Part shown: positions 36,728 to 44,694 of the stretch, piece after piece
Layout of the letters: every line of letters starts with the position of its first letter
Position numbering within the stretch: position 1 is the stretch's first letter
Source of the DNA: Methylobacterium sp. SyP6R
Lineage (GTDB): Bacteria > Pseudomonadota > Alphaproteobacteria > Rhizobiales > Beijerinckiaceae
DNA length: 64,000 nt
Reading direction: 5' to 3'
Assembly: GCF_019216885.1 (NCBI RefSeq)
Contig: NZ_JAAQRC020000001.1
Location: 6,123,501 to 6,187,500, forward strand
Translations under genes and position numbers: made by a program
The notes under the pieces: generated by a model
Seen by the model: the letters and a program-made list of their open reading frames with translations, nothing else
Databases searched by the model: none
What the model was told of the DNA's origin: nothing

Positions 36728-37049
36728 GTGTGCTCTCCCGCCTCCGCCCATGTCCCTCTCCGCCCAAGGCCCTTGACGCCCAAGGCCCTCCGGCACGTCC
36801 CTCCGGGACCGCCGCCCATCGCGACCTCATGCGCGGACGAAACCACGTACATGGTTAATGGACTGTTTCCAGCGAGCGACCGCCGAGGCGCCGGCCGGCC
36901 GGCGGCGTAAACCATCGGTGACCGCGCATGCGAGCTATCCCCGTTGTCCCCAGGCGGGGGGCCGACGGCTGCCCGCAGCCTTAAGCGTCGCTTTACGCAG
37001 TCCCTCGCATTCTCGGGCTCGCTTTCATGTCCTGCGTACCCGATCGCCC

Positions 37050-38162
37050 ATGGCCCGCTCCGCCGCCGACGCTCCGCCGGACCTCTCCGGCCTCCTCGAC
37101 CTCGCGCGAGACCGGAGTCTCGACATGAAACCGGTCCTGCTGCGGGTGCAGACGGACCTGTTTCGCGCCGCCCCCGTGCGGGACGTCGCGACGATCCGGG
37201 CCTTCGAGTCCCTCGCTTGCGGGCTGATCCCGACGGTCGATTCCGCCACCGCCGAGATCGTCGCCCAGAAGCTCGCGCCGCTCGCCGACACGCCCCAGAG
37301 CGTGCTGACGCTGCTCGCCGCCCATGGCGGCGGCGCCCGCGACGCGGTGCTGGCGCTCGCCCCGGTCCTGTCGACGGCTCTGCTCGACGCCGCCGGCAAC
37401 GGGCCGGAGCTCGACGCGGTGATCGCCCTGCGGCACGACCTCGGCCGGGCGCTCGTCGACGACCTCAGCCAGCGCGACGAACCGGATGTCGACCTGGCGC
37501 TCGCCCGCAACGGGACGGCGCCGCTGGCCGGGGCCGCCCTGGAGCGGCTGGTGGAGCGGGCGCGCGGGAGGCCGGAGCTGGCCGCCCTCCTGGTCGCCCG
37601 CGCCGACCTGCCGCCGGGCGACCTCGCGCCGCTCTACCTGCAGGCGGGCCCGGAGCGCCGGGCGGCGATCCGCGACGCCGTCGCCGCCCGCGCGGCCCTG
37701 CGTCCCCAAGGCCGGGCCGGCATGCGCGCCGCCGGCGCCGCGCTCACCGCCTTCGCGGCCCGCGGCGAGCCGGAGGGGTTCGAGGTGGCGCTCGGCGAAG
37801 CGCTCGGCATGCCGGGGGTGAGCTTCCGCGCCACCGAGCCGGAGCGGCGCGACCTCCTGGCTCTCGCCCTGCGGGCGGCCGATCTGGCGGAAGAGGAGGC
37901 GGTGTTCATCTTCCTGCGCCTCGATCCCTCGATCGCCCGCTCGGTCGAGGCGGTGTTCGGCCTCACCGAGCTGTTCCGCGCCATGGATGCGGCTACCGCC
38001 CGCGACCTCGTCGCCTCGATCCTCGGCGGCGAGCCGGGCGCGCGCACCGCCACCCCCGACCAGCACCGCCCGGCCCACGGCCCGGCCTCGCCGCGCCTGC
38101 GCCCGGCCGCGGCGCCGTCCCTGCGCCCGAGCCTGCCCGAGCGGACCCGCCAGGCTCGCTGA
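37050..38162 (+). CDS. DUF2336 domain-containing protein
   Basis: The 370-residue, Ala/Leu/Arg-rich helical protein resembles the DUF2336 family of alphaproteobacteria, which is built from HEAT-like repeats. Visible repeat-like units include RDVATIRAFESLACGLIPTV and EIVAQKLAPLADTPQSVLTL in the N-terminal half and SLPERTRQAR at the C-terminus. No catalytic motif is seen. An Arg/Pro-rich tail of about 40 residues follows the helical part. The start at 37050 avoids a non-homologous upstream extension. The role is unknown. Confidence 0.7.
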   Translation: MARSAADAPPDLSGLLDLARDRSLDMKPVLLRVQTDLFRAAPVRDVATIRAFESLACGLIPTVDSATAEIVAQKLAPLADTPQSVLTLLAAHGGGARDAVLALAPVLSTALLDAAGNGPELDAVIALRHDLGRALVDDLSQRDEPDVDLALARNGTAPLAGAALERLVERARGRPELAALLVARADLPPGDLAPLYLQAGPERRAAIRDAVAARAALRPQGRAGMRAAGAALTAFAARGEPEGFEVALGEALGMPGVSFRATEPERRDLLALALRAADLAEEEAVFIFLRLDPSIARSVEAVFGLTELFRAMDAATARDLVASILGGEPGARTATPDQHRPAHGPASPRLRPAAAPSLRPSLPERTRQAR

Positions 38163-38297
38163 GACGGAGCGCGTCGAGGGGCAAGCGCGGCGGTTTCCCC
38201 TCGATCATGAAATCGGCTAGGCGTGGCGCTCCGGACGCCGCGCCGCCTTCGAGCCGGACGCGCGACGGGACAACGAGACACGTCTCGGGAGAGCCTC

Positions 38298-39563
38298 GTG
38301 AGTGCCAGCCTGCCGGTCGCCCTGCCCGATATCGGCGACTTCAAGGACGTTCCGGTGGTCGAAATCCTGGTGAAGCCGGGGGACCGGATCGCCGTCGACG
38401 ACCTCTTGATCAGCATCGAATCCGACAAGGCCACCATGGAGGTCCCCTCGCCGGTGGCGGGCGTGGTGGCCGAGATCCTGGTGGCGCCGGGCACGCGGGT
38501 CTCGAAAGGAATGCCGATCCTGACGGTCGACACCTCCGGCGAGGCCGCCGCGCCGGCGCCCCAGGCGGCCCCCGCTCCCGAAACCGCTCCGCCGCCGGCG
38601 GCGTCCGCGTCCGCGTCCGAGATATCCGCCACGGCCGACACCCACGCCACGCCCTCCGTGCGCGCCTATGCCCGCGAGCTCGGCGTCGATCTCGCGGGCA
38701 TCCCGGGCACCGGCCCGCAGGGGCGCATCCTGCGCGAGGACGTGCTGGCCTTCGTCCGCGGCCAGATGGCGCCCCCCTCCCCCGCCGCGGGTCCGGCCGC
38801 CGCTCCCCCGCCCGCCCCGTCCGGAATCGGCGCCGGCCTGCCGGCCTGGCCGCAGGTCGATCACGGCAAGTTCGGCCCGGTGCGGCGGGATTCGCTGTCG
38901 CGCATCCAGCAGATCTCCGGCCAGGCGCTCACCCGCAACTGGCTGACGATCCCGCACGTCACCAATTTCGACCATGCCGACGTCACCGAGACCGAGGCCT
39001 TACGCCGCGAGCTGAACGGCGCCGGCCGGCCTGGGGCGCACAAGGTCACCATGGTGGCGATCCTGATCAAGGCCGCCGCCGCCGCGCTCCGGGCCTACCC
39101 GCGCTTCAACGCGGCGCTCGACGGCGACGGTCTGATCCTGAAGGACTACGTGCATGTCGGCTTCGCGGTCGACACGCCGCGGGGCCTCCTGGTGCCGGTC
39201 TTGCGCGACTGCGACCGCAAAGGCCTCGTCGAGATCGCCCAGGAGATGGGGGAACTGGCCGAGCAGGCCCGCGCCGGCACCCTGCCGCCCGCGTCCATGC
39301 AGGGCGGCGGCTTCTCGGTCTCCTCGCTCGGCGGCATCGGCGGCGACGGCTTCACGCCGATCATCAACGCGCCCGAGGTGGCGATCCTGGGCGCGGCGCG
39401 CTCGCGCATCGAGCCGGTCTGGGACGGCACCGCCTTCCAGCCGCGGCTGATCCTGCCGCTCAGCCTGTCCTGGGACCACCGGGCGGTGGACGGTGCGGCG
39501 GCGGCGCGCTTCCTCTCCCACCTCGCCGCCGTACTCACCGACCTGCGCCGGGGCGCCCTGTGA
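38298..39563 (+). CDS. Dihydrolipoyl acyltransferase (E2), orphan
   Basis: E2 moves acyl groups from lipoate to CoA in 2-oxoacid dehydrogenase complexes. The 421-residue protein has one lipoyl domain with lipoyl-Lys44 in ESDKATMEV, an Ala/Pro linker, an E1/E3-binding domain (ATPSVRAYARELGVDLAGIP at about 117-137) and a catalytic domain with the active-site HRAVDG at 394-399. The segment GGIGGDGFTPIINAPEVAIL is like the E. coli AceF type rather than the branched-chain type. The GTG at 38298 has a GGGAGAG site. No E1 or E3 gene is adjacent; the next gene, a GNAT, overlaps by 4 bases. Confidence 0.9.
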   Translation: MSASLPVALPDIGDFKDVPVVEILVKPGDRIAVDDLLISIESDKATMEVPSPVAGVVAEILVAPGTRVSKGMPILTVDTSGEAAAPAPQAAPAPETAPPPAASASASEISATADTHATPSVRAYARELGVDLAGIPGTGPQGRILREDVLAFVRGQMAPPSPAAGPAAAPPPAPSGIGAGLPAWPQVDHGKFGPVRRDSLSRIQQISGQALTRNWLTIPHVTNFDHADVTETEALRRELNGAGRPGAHKVTMVAILIKAAAAALRAYPRFNAALDGDGLILKDYVHVGFAVDTPRGLLVPVLRDCDRKGLVEIAQEMGELAEQARAGTLPPASMQGGGFSVSSLGGIGGDGFTPIINAPEVAILGAARSRIEPVWDGTAFQPRLILPLSLSWDHRAVDGAAAARFLSHLAAVLTDLRRGAL

Positions 39564-40027
39564 TCCGGCCGCTCGCGCCGGGCGACCATCCGGCCCTGGC
39601 GCGGCTCTTTGCCGAGATGCAGGACCATTACGGCGGGTCGTGCCCGCCGCTCGCCGAGGTCGAGGCGGCGCTCGCCGGGCGCCCTGCCGGCACCGAGTTC
39701 CTGGTCGCGGAAGACGGCGCCGATCTCGCGGGCTTTGCCGCCTTCTCGGCGATCTATCCCGGCCCGGGCCTCGCGGGCGGCCTGTTCCTCAAGGAGCTGT
39801 TCGTCGGCGCCCGCCACCGCGGCGCCGGCCACGGCCGCGCCCTGGTGCGGGCGGTGGCGCAGGAGGCCGTGGCGCGGGGGCTGAAGCGGGTGGATTGGAC
39901 GGCGGATGCCGGGCAGCCGGCGCTGCTCGCGTTCTACGAAGGGCTCGGGGCGGCGCCGAAGCCGGAGAAGGTGTTTTTCCGGCTTGATGGGGAGGCGCTG
40001 GCTAGGCTTGGCAATTGCAGCCGATAA
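39560..40027 (+). CDS. GNAT family N-acetyltransferase
   Basis: The 155-residue protein has the GNAT core: an N-terminal strand (IRPLAPGDHPALARLFAEM), a central strand pair (GLFLKELFVGARHRGAGHGR at about 73-92, where RHRGAGHGRAL is the acetyl-CoA binding loop) and the later ALLAFYEGLGA. The acceptor is unknown. It starts at GTG 39560, overlapping the E2 stop (GTGA), so expression is coupled to the E2. The end of this gene marks a sharp drop in GC. Confidence 0.87.
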   Translation: MIRPLAPGDHPALARLFAEMQDHYGGSCPPLAEVEAALAGRPAGTEFLVAEDGADLAGFAAFSAIYPGPGLAGGLFLKELFVGARHRGAGHGRALVRAVAQEAVARGLKRVDWTADAGQPALLAFYEGLGAAPKPEKVFFRLDGEALARLGNCSR

Positions 40028-40103
40028 CCCTTTCAGCATTAAATACGGCGGTTATATTTATTTTGCAATTGATAATATTTGAAATTATAATCTGACAATA
40101 TAA

Positions 40104-41178
40104 CTATTTTTTGAAAAACATGGCGCGATTTTCCTCTATTATAGCGCGAGACTCTGGATCTTGGACCGGAATTTCGGCATCCAGCGTCCTTACAGCTTCC
40201 TCGTTCTCTCCTTGCACTTCTACTTTTACCCTTTGTACGTCTTCCTTTTTCTCATATGGCCAATATTTTTTAAAATCTTGATACGATCTTGGAAGCATAT
40301 CTGCTTTGATTGCTTCATTTTTCCGAGGTAGAAATGGAAATTCGATGCCCTCATCTCTCATAAAAGCGTCCAGAAATGTCTTCAATAAATGTGGTTGCGC
40401 GTCTTTGTCCCCGCTGATCGCTTGCTCGAAGGCACGAACCTCGCGTCGAAACGCTCGGCGTTCGGTATCGAGCGCGATTATCGGGTATGGCCTATTGAAA
40501 ATAACACCTTTCAAACCCTCTCTACCGCCGTATCTGAAAGAAAAATTGAATTCTCCATTCGAACATAGGCACGAAAGCAGATAGGCAACCTCTAACGAAA
40601 GGGCCAATCTGTCTGGACCAGCGTGCTTGGCAACTCTAAATCCAGCATCTATTTCTTTTCCTAAAAATTCGTACTTTGATGGCTCTTTATCGCCGCCGGC
40701 CTCTACGGATTCGTGATCTTGCAATCCGATTTGCGCATCGGAGACATCAGCGTGCTTTTGATCGACAGGAACTGTTACATTTGGAGCAGGGAAAGCAGCA
40801 CTCCAAACCACCCCCTTTACATCAAGATCAATATGACTTTTCTCTAAATATCTTGAATAACTTTCTAAAGATTTTGTGAATGCCCATATGCTGCAAATGC
40901 TCAAGCTTGATACAAAAAATAATTTCATCACCAACTGTCTTCCATACTTGAGGGCTGAGTCCTTCATTGGCATCGTCAACGATTGCACACCTATCAAATT
41001 CCCTATTCAGCATTCGAGGAAACTCGCGATAGAAATGGCGCGTTTCATCGACCCATCTCTGCCGAGCGGTTCGTTGCACGATATCCCGCCCCTTTCCGCC
41101 TTTGTAAGCCGTTGACCCCACTAGGTCGACAGACATGAATAGGCGCAACCTGTAATTAGGGCAGAAATATTCAGACAT
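40104..41178 (-). pseudogene. Class III nucleotide cyclase-like gene, frameshifted
   Basis: Two reading frames form one protein if a single base is removed from the CCC run at 40883-40885 (GGG on the coding strand). The 98-residue first part (from 41178) has a class III cyclase core: metal-binding Asp18 in FMSVDLVGSTAY and Asp84 in VWKTVGDEIIF. The second part (259 residues, ending at 40104) continues with FTKSLESYSRYLEKSHIDLD, VVWSAAFPAPN and YEFLGKEIDAGFRVAKHAGP. Reconstructed length is 357 residues. It begins 7 bases after the ImmA/IrrE gene. Low GC marks it as acquired DNA. It could be a true pseudogene, a sequencing error in a G run, or programmed +1 frameshifting. Confidence 0.65.
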
Positions 41179-41185
41179 TTTTTTC

Positions 41186-41713
41186 TCAAATAGTGCGGAG
41201 TCTTATTTGAGCGGCATGAGCGCTCACACCAAACTCAGAAGCAATAGAAGCAATGTCATTGCCGTGACGATCTGCTGCACATTTAAATAGATCGGCAGGC
41301 ATTAAAAATGCCGCCGCGAACCAGTTAGCTTCCCATTCCGCGCGGCGTTGAATATTATCTGTCTCGTCCACCCAGCGCGTTGCAACCATCATATCTCCAG
41401 GGTGTCGCTTCTTTATGAGCGGAAAATGCAAAAATAGATGACCCAACTCATGAGCTATAGTGAACCTGTCACGTTCAGCCGATGTCAATCCAGACATAAA
41501 TATCGTGAACTCGCCATCGGGATTGACGTGGATAGAGTCAGCGCTTTCAATAGCAGAAAACAATGGCCGATAGGCAATCTGCCCGCCAATCACAGAGAGC
41601 AGCGGCTCGATAGGGTCGCCAGGGATGTATCCCAAGTCAGCTGCAATACCTTCGGCAATTTTATGCACTTCAGGCTTCGTCAGCATAGACGGGATGGGGC
41701 TCACTTTATCCAC
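41186..41713 (-). CDS. ImmA/IrrE family metallo-endopeptidase
   Basis: The 175-residue protein has the zinc protease motif HELGH at 88-92 and the downstream third ligand Glu128 in EANWFAAAFLMP, the COG2856 hallmark. ImmA/IrrE proteases cleave repressors or anti-toxins, classically ImmR of ICEBs1 or DdrO in Deinococcus. No helix-turn-helix domain is fused to it, and no repressor gene is adjacent. The GTG at 41713 has AGAGG six bases upstream; an ATG at 41686 is an alternative. It is the first gene of a two-gene unit with the frameshifted nucleotide cyclase, within a 2-kb AT-rich island. Confidence 0.88.
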   Translation of the reverse strand: MDKVSPIPSMLTKPEVHKIAEGIAADLGYIPGDPIEPLLSVIGGQIAYRPLFSAIESADSIHVNPDGEFTIFMSGLTSAERDRFTIAHELGHLFLHFPLIKKRHPGDMMVATRWVDETDNIQRRAEWEANWFAAAFLMPADLFKCAADRHGNDIASIASEFGVSAHAAQIRLRTI

Positions 41714-42142
41714 GTCACACCTCTACCCATGCTTACCCACCTTGTACCACATTTGTCCACAGGAACATACCACGAACATACACAGAGAGCCATACAACTG
41801 GAGACAAGAAGGTGCGCTTTAGCACCGCACTCTCACAAATTGCATTTTCGACCGCTTAGCTAAGAAATGCCACTTTACGGCATCCCCTTCAGAATCCGGC
41901 GTATAAAATAATCCATCCATACTTTCTGCATGTTAAAACATATAGATATATTATATAATTTTGATACAATAGATATATCCTCTCTTTTATCTCTGCCAAA
42001 ATAATGATTTTACGGATTTTCGCGTTGAGATGACCAGGCGCACAACAACTGCCGTTTGCGTTACCAAATTGCGTCACTTGAGGGTAGCGCCAAGAATGAA
42101 ATACTGGGTGCATCCGCCCTCCCCCGGGTCTAAGCTAGGGCT
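41714..42142. other. AT-rich intergenic region, likely promoter of the IrrE unit
   Basis: No credible gene is seen on either strand. The part from 41920 to 42010 is very AT-rich. It lies between the start of the IrrE gene (minus strand) and the start of the zinc-ribbon cyclase gene (plus strand), so it should hold two divergent promoters. Confidence 0.45.
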
Positions 42143-43555
42143 ATGGACGAGAGCGACGCCCTCCTCGCCGCGCTCCATCGCACGGCGGAGCCGGAGGCTG
42201 CCCGGGCGGTGGAGCGGCTGCTGCGGCACGGGTCCGACGAGGACCTGGCGCGGATCAACGCCGTGCACCTCGCAGCGCAAGCCGGGCTCGACGACGAGCC
42301 GGTGATCGCCGCGCTCCTGCACGGGGCGCGGCTCGGCCTCCTCGAACTGTCCTGGAACGTGCTGTGTCCGAGTTGCGGCGGCGTGATCGAGGCACCGGCG
42401 AGCCTGCGCGGCGTGAGGTCGGAGGGCTATCACTGCGCCTTCTGCGCCCTCGACAGCGAGCCGGTCCTCGACGACACGGTCGAGGTGACCTTCACGGTGA
42501 GCCCGCGGGTCCGGCGCATCGCCGCGCACGATCCCGACGGGCTCGGGTTCTGGGATTACCAGCGCCAGGTCTTCTTCGGCTCCGGCGTCGCCTTCCCGGA
42601 GCCCGAGGCCTTCGCAGGCCTCGCGGAGCGGGCGACCGTCGAATCGGTCGAGCTGAAAGCCGGCGAGCGGATGATCCTGGCGCTGCAGCTCGGGCCCGAG
42701 CCGCTGATCGTGCTCGATCCCGTCACCCACGCCGCCCACAGCCTCACCGTCGAGGGCGAGCCGACGCAGGAGCGCCAGGATCTCGCCCTGGTGTTCGACA
42801 GCGCGCGGGCGAGCGCCGGCAGCGGCACGTTTCGCCCCGGTCCGTTACGGCTCTCCCTCGACAACCGCAGCTCCGGGCGGGTGCTGCCGACGATCTTCCG
42901 GGTCGGGCCGGATTTCGAAGAACTGCTCGGCGGGCGACGGTCCTTCCTCACCGCCAAGCGGCTCCTCAGCAACCAGACCTTCCGCGATCTCTACCGCACC
43001 GACACGCTCGACATCGACCAGCGGCTCAAGATCCTGAGCCTGACCTTCCTGTTCACCGACCTGAAGGGCTCGACCGAGCTCTATGCCCGGGTCGGCGACC
43101 TCGTCGCCTACGACCTGGTGCGGGCGCATTTCCGGATCCTGCACGAGATCGTCGCCGCCGAGGGCGGGGCGGTGGTGAAGACGATCGGCGACGCCGTGAT
43201 GGCGACCTTCCCGAGCCCGCACCGGGCGGTGGCGGCGGCGCTCCGGATGCGGGCGGCGATGCGCGAGCTGAACCGGGAGCGCGGGGCCGACGATCTCGTG
43301 CTCAAGATCGGGCTGCACGAGGGGCCCTGCCTGGCGGTGAGTCTGAACGACCGCCAGGATTACTTCGGGCAGACCGTGAACGTGGCGGCGCGGGTGCAGC
43401 AGCTGGCGAGCAGCGGCGGCATCTTCGCCACCGACGCCGTCCTGCGCCACGCGGAATCCGCCCGCCACCTCGCCGAGAACGGGGTTTCGGCCCGGGGCGA
43501 GCTGCGCCGCTTACGAGGCATCGGCGAGCCGGTCCCGGTTCACGAATTCATCTGA
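42143..43555 (+). CDS. Adenylate/guanylate cyclase with zinc-ribbon N-terminal domain
   Basis: The 470-residue cytoplasmic protein combines a 290-residue N-terminal domain (DUF5939-like) with a zinc-ribbon-like Cys pair set (CPSCGG at about 75-80 and CAFC at about 98-101) and a class III nucleotide cyclase domain at about 295-460. Metal-binding Asp residues are in LFTDLKGST and VVKTIGDAVMATF, and the QTVNVAARVQ segment is the usual purine-binding helix. Whether it makes cAMP or cGMP is not certain. It has normal GC, unlike the neighbouring frameshifted cyclase, and its stop overlaps the end of the convergent hexapeptide gene by 8 bases. Confidence 0.88.
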   Translation: MDESDALLAALHRTAEPEAARAVERLLRHGSDEDLARINAVHLAAQAGLDDEPVIAALLHGARLGLLELSWNVLCPSCGGVIEAPASLRGVRSEGYHCAFCALDSEPVLDDTVEVTFTVSPRVRRIAAHDPDGLGFWDYQRQVFFGSGVAFPEPEAFAGLAERATVESVELKAGERMILALQLGPEPLIVLDPVTHAAHSLTVEGEPTQERQDLALVFDSARASAGSGTFRPGPLRLSLDNRSSGRVLPTIFRVGPDFEELLGGRRSFLTAKRLLSNQTFRDLYRTDTLDIDQRLKILSLTFLFTDLKGSTELYARVGDLVAYDLVRAHFRILHEIVAAEGGAVVKTIGDAVMATFPSPHRAVAAALRMRAAMRELNRERGADDLVLKIGLHEGPCLAVSLNDRQDYFGQTVNVAARVQQLASSGGIFATDAVLRHAESARHLAENGVSARGELRRLRGIGEPVPVHEFI

Positions 43556-44171
43556 GGTCCGGCGGAACGCCGTGATCGACCAGCCCGAGACGCGGCACGA
43601 CCGTGCCGGGGCCAAGGATGGCGCCGGGCGCCACCACGGCATTGGCGCCGAGCCGTGCCCCGTCCCCGACGAGGGCGCCGAACTTGGAGACCTCGGTGTC
43701 GATCGTCGCGCCGTCATGCCGGAACGCCACCGTGGCGCCGGGCCATTCGTTGCGGTGATTGGCGATGACGGCCCCGGCCTCGAGGTTGACGCCCCGGCCG
43801 ATCACGCTCTCGCCGACGAAGTTGAAATGCGCGAGCGCCGTGCCGGCGAACAGGAACGAGGCCTTCAGCTCCGTGCCGGGCCCGATCGTGCAGGCCTCTT
43901 CCAGCCAGGCGCCGCCCCGCAGGGTGGCGCCGTGGCCGATGAAGCAACGCGGCCAGACGATGAGCGGGGCCTTGAGCACAGCACCGGATTCGATCCGGGC
44001 GCTGCGATGAACCGCCATCTCGTCGGCGACCGCAAAGTCGTCGGACAGGCCGGCGAGGAGCCGGCGGACGATGTCGCCCGCTGCCGCCGTGAGCGACCAG
44101 GGCGGCTCGGCGGCGAGATCCGCGAGGGCGGAGGAGGGAAAGGCCGGGATGTGGCGGGCGAGCAGGCTCAC
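43548..44171 (-). CDS. LpxA-like hexapeptide acyltransferase
   Basis: The 207-residue protein has left-handed beta-helix repeats from about 50 to 200 (ARIESGAVLKAPLIVWPRCF, then IGPGTELKASFLFAGTALAH), and a NHRNEWPGATV loop of the type found in the GlmU C-terminal domain and related sugar-nucleotide acetyltransferases. The N-terminal 45 residues are helical. The substrate is unknown. I chose the GTG at 44171, placed five bases after GGAGG; the GTG at 44177 abuts that site. It converges on the cyclase gene (8-base overlap). Confidence 0.75.
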   Translation of the reverse strand: MSLLARHIPAFPSSALADLAAEPPWSLTAAAGDIVRRLLAGLSDDFAVADEMAVHRSARIESGAVLKAPLIVWPRCFIGHGATLRGGAWLEEACTIGPGTELKASFLFAGTALAHFNFVGESVIGRGVNLEAGAVIANHRNEWPGATVAFRHDGATIDTEVSKFGALVGDGARLGANAVVAPGAILGPGTVVPRLGLVDHGVPPDLR

Positions 44172-44210
44172 TGTCACCTCCGGCCCTCCGGCTCAGTCGC
44201 AGACGCGAGA

Positions 44211-44546
44211 TCAGTCGCAGACGCGCACGCGGCGGATATAGACGTCGCCGAACTCGTCGACCATCCGGCGGCGGACGGTGTAGCAATCCGGGCCATAGGC
44301 CGGGGCGTAGCCGTAGGCGGGCCCGCCATAGACCGGCGTGTAGCCGTAGGCCGGGCCGGGGGCATAGCCGTAGCCGTAGGCCGGGCGCGCACCGGCGGCG
44401 ATCGCGCTGCCGAGGGCGAGGCCGCCGACCGCGCCGAGGGCGAAGGCCGGTCCGGCCCGCCAGCGCGCCTCGGCCGGGGCGGCGCCGGCCAGGGTCACGC
44501 TCGCCAAGGTCGCCGCGGCCACGCAGACGGATGCGATGCGCTTCAT
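44211..44546 (-). CDS. Small secreted Gly/Tyr-rich protein
   Basis: The 111-residue protein has a clear signal peptide (MKRIASVCVAAATLASVTLA) with cleavage after GAAPAEA. After it comes a glycine-rich hydrophobic segment (about 33-52) and PAYGYGYAPGPAYGY-type repeats, and it ends with a Cys-containing basic segment (DCYTVRRRMVDEFGDVYIRR). This layout is common among short Rhizobiales envelope proteins of unknown role. It lies 39 bases ahead of the hexapeptide gene on the same strand. Confidence 0.72.
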   Translation of the reverse strand: MKRIASVCVAAATLASVTLAGAAPAEARWRAGPAFALGAVGGLALGSAIAAGARPAYGYGYAPGPAYGYTPVYGGPAYGYAPAYGPDCYTVRRRMVDEFGDVYIRRVRVCD

Positions 44547-44694
44547 GGCAAATCCCCATGATTTCGAGAGTGAGGGAAGACGTCGCGAGCACCGGAGCCG
44601 ACTTTGCGGCTTGGCCGTGCCCGATGTCCCGAGGTATCGCACCGTCACGCTGAATGCCGGCTGAAGCGTGGGCTTAAAGTTCCTTCAGGAAAGC

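Noticed and set aside
40104..41713. Classical toxin-antitoxin of the RES/Xre or Fic type
   Set aside because: The protein motifs are those of an IrrE protease and a class III cyclase, not of known toxin families.
41889..42113. 74-codon frame on the minus strand that could be an antitoxin or repressor next to the IrrE gene
   Set aside because: No helix-turn-helix, poor ribosome site, random-looking composition in an AT-rich stretch.
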